64,000 bases of DNA from Burkholderiaceae bacterium (lineage in GTDB: Bacteria > Pseudomonadota > Gammaproteobacteria > Burkholderiales > Burkholderiaceae_B): assembly GCA_017983955.1 (NCBI GenBank), contig JAGOAJ010000001.1, positions 248,001 through 312,000 on the forward strand, given 5' to 3'. Shown piece by piece: positions 63,266-64,000 of this stretch. A program made the position numbers and the translations under genes. The notes under the pieces were generated by a model that searched no databases, was not told where the DNA came from, and saw only the letters and a program-made list of their open reading frames with translations. Position 1 is the stretch's first letter. Each line of letters starts with the position of its first letter.

Positions 63266-64000
63266 CAGATCACACCACAGATCGCACCATGCTGATAGCC
63301 GAGTACACCCTGGGATTGCTGACCCCTACGGAAACTGCCCAGGCTCAACGCCTACTAGGCAGCGACCCACAAGCCGTCGTTGACGCGCTGAAATGGGAAC
63401 AGGCCTTTCTGGAGTTAACTGACCGCTTGGCGCCTGCCCAGCTGTCGGATTCGCTTTGGGAAGAAATTGCCCAGGCGTTAGGCATGGATGCAACCGCCAT
63501 TGCAGCCTATCCGCTACCTTTACGTCCCGAACAAACTGCTATCGACAACAGCCCGCCGGTGGACCTGCAGCAGGCTGCGCCATCCATCGCGCCTACGGTT
63601 GCAGCTGTTGCGCCTGCCATACTTACACCTGCAACAGCCCCCCAGGTTGCCACGCCTTTTGCATCGCCTACGCCAACGGTACCGGCTGCCAATGCATCTG
63701 AACCTGCACCAGCACCAATTGCGTCACCGCAAGTTAGCAGCAAGCCGTCCAAGCGACAGCAGGCCAACACCAAGAAGCCAGCTGACCAAACGGCTAGTAC
63801 CGGCTGGCGCCTGCAGCCCAAGCACATAGGCCTGGCGGCCGGGCTGCTGGCCATCGCTATATTGGCAAGTCGACTTATCCCAGGCACGCCAGCGGTACCA
63901 CCCATCACCATCCTAGAGGTTGCACCTACACTAGCCGCCATCCTGCAGGCTCCAGGACACAGCTCTACGCCAGGCTGGGTAGTGACCATGACGCCACATG
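63262..64000 (+). CDS. Anti-sigma factor (RskA-like), 3' end cut by window edge
   Basis: The frame is open from the ATG at 63262 to the window end (246 codons read by hand). The N-terminal domain (TMLIAEYTLGLLTPTETAQA to about residue 75, with ALKWEQAFLELTDRLAP) is the sigma-binding part of RskA/ChrR-like proteins. Residues about 95-170 are a long Pro/Ala/Thr-rich linker. One membrane segment follows (HIGLAAGLLAIAILASRLIP, near 188-207), and then the start of the periplasmic domain. It should hold the sigma factor inactive at the membrane until a signal releases it (inference from the family). Confidence 0.85.
   Translation, partial: MTDHTTDRTMLIAEYTLGLLTPTETAQAQRLLGSDPQAVVDALKWEQAFLELTDRLAPAQLSDSLWEEIAQALGMDATAIAAYPLPLRPEQTAIDNSPPVDLQQAAPSIAPTVAAVAPAILTPATAPQVATPFASPTPTVPAANASEPAPAPIASPQVSSKPSKRQQANTKKPADQTASTGWRLQPKHIGLAAGLLAIAILASRLIPGTPAVPPITILEVAPTLAAILQAPGHSSTPGWVVTMTPH

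Noticed and set aside
1-64000. tRNA, rRNA, CRISPR array, prophage or insertion sequence
   Set aside because: No tRNA-like cloverleaf with a plausible T-arm, no regular repeat-spacer array and no transposase, integrase or phage gene was recognised on reading through the window.

Overview
The window looks like a chromosomal piece of a betaproteobacterium of the order Burkholderiales, most like the Alcaligenaceae. Pointers are the many branched-chain-type ABC importers next to dehydrogenases, the SUF order regulator-B-C-D-S-U-T, the Pel operon, and moderate GC judged by eye. I could run no search, so the genus is left open. No rRNA, tRNA, CRISPR array, insertion sequence or phage gene was seen.

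Positions 1-24.7 kb are catabolic. On the minus strand at the left edge lie a GabD-type aldehyde dehydrogenase and a GMC oxidoreductase that runs off the window; a LysR gene diverges from them. A long plus-strand operon (4.1-14.5 kb) follows: SDR, a fused alpha-beta E1 of a 2-oxo-acid/acetoin-type dehydrogenase, a second SDR, a GntR regulator, the lipoyl E2, and a branched-chain-type ABC importer in which one permease is fused to one ATPase. It appears to import and cleave an unidentified carbon source. An unusual TPR/double-winged-helix regulator plus a beta-propeller protein come next (14.5-16.5 kb, higher GC by eye). A minus-strand operon (16.5-23.8 kb) then encodes a second GabD-type enzyme, a second branched-chain-type importer and an iron-dependent alcohol dehydrogenase, with a divergent IclR gene. 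This fits uptake and two-step oxidation of a hydroxy acid such as 4-hydroxybutyrate.

Positions 24.7-33.4 kb hold a YetF/DUF421 membrane protein, a RES-Xre toxin-antitoxin pair with two operator palindromes, and a peptide-type ABC importer with a cytoplasmic M14 carboxypeptidase.

Positions 33.5-54.4 kb are the most interesting part: a complete Pel exopolysaccharide operon (pelABCDEFG, minus strand) with unusual additions. These are a stand-alone PelA-type glycoside hydrolase, a GalE whose gatekeeper residue is Cys (predicted to handle UDP-N-acetyl sugars), a second pelB preceded by a deletion remnant of pelA, and a GH114 hydrolase gene upstream of pelA. The hydrolase domain of PelA itself lacks acidic residues that the stand-alone protein keeps. 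The two PelB porins differ in the length of their TPR region: the one inside the operon carries an internal tandem copy of about 370 residues.

Positions 54.4-64 kb carry the SUF iron-sulfur assembly operon (regulator, B, C, D, S, U, T) with a sigma-70-like promoter embedded in an inverted repeat, an ATM1-type ABC exporter immediately upstream, and an ECF sigma factor/anti-sigma pair whose second gene runs off the right edge.
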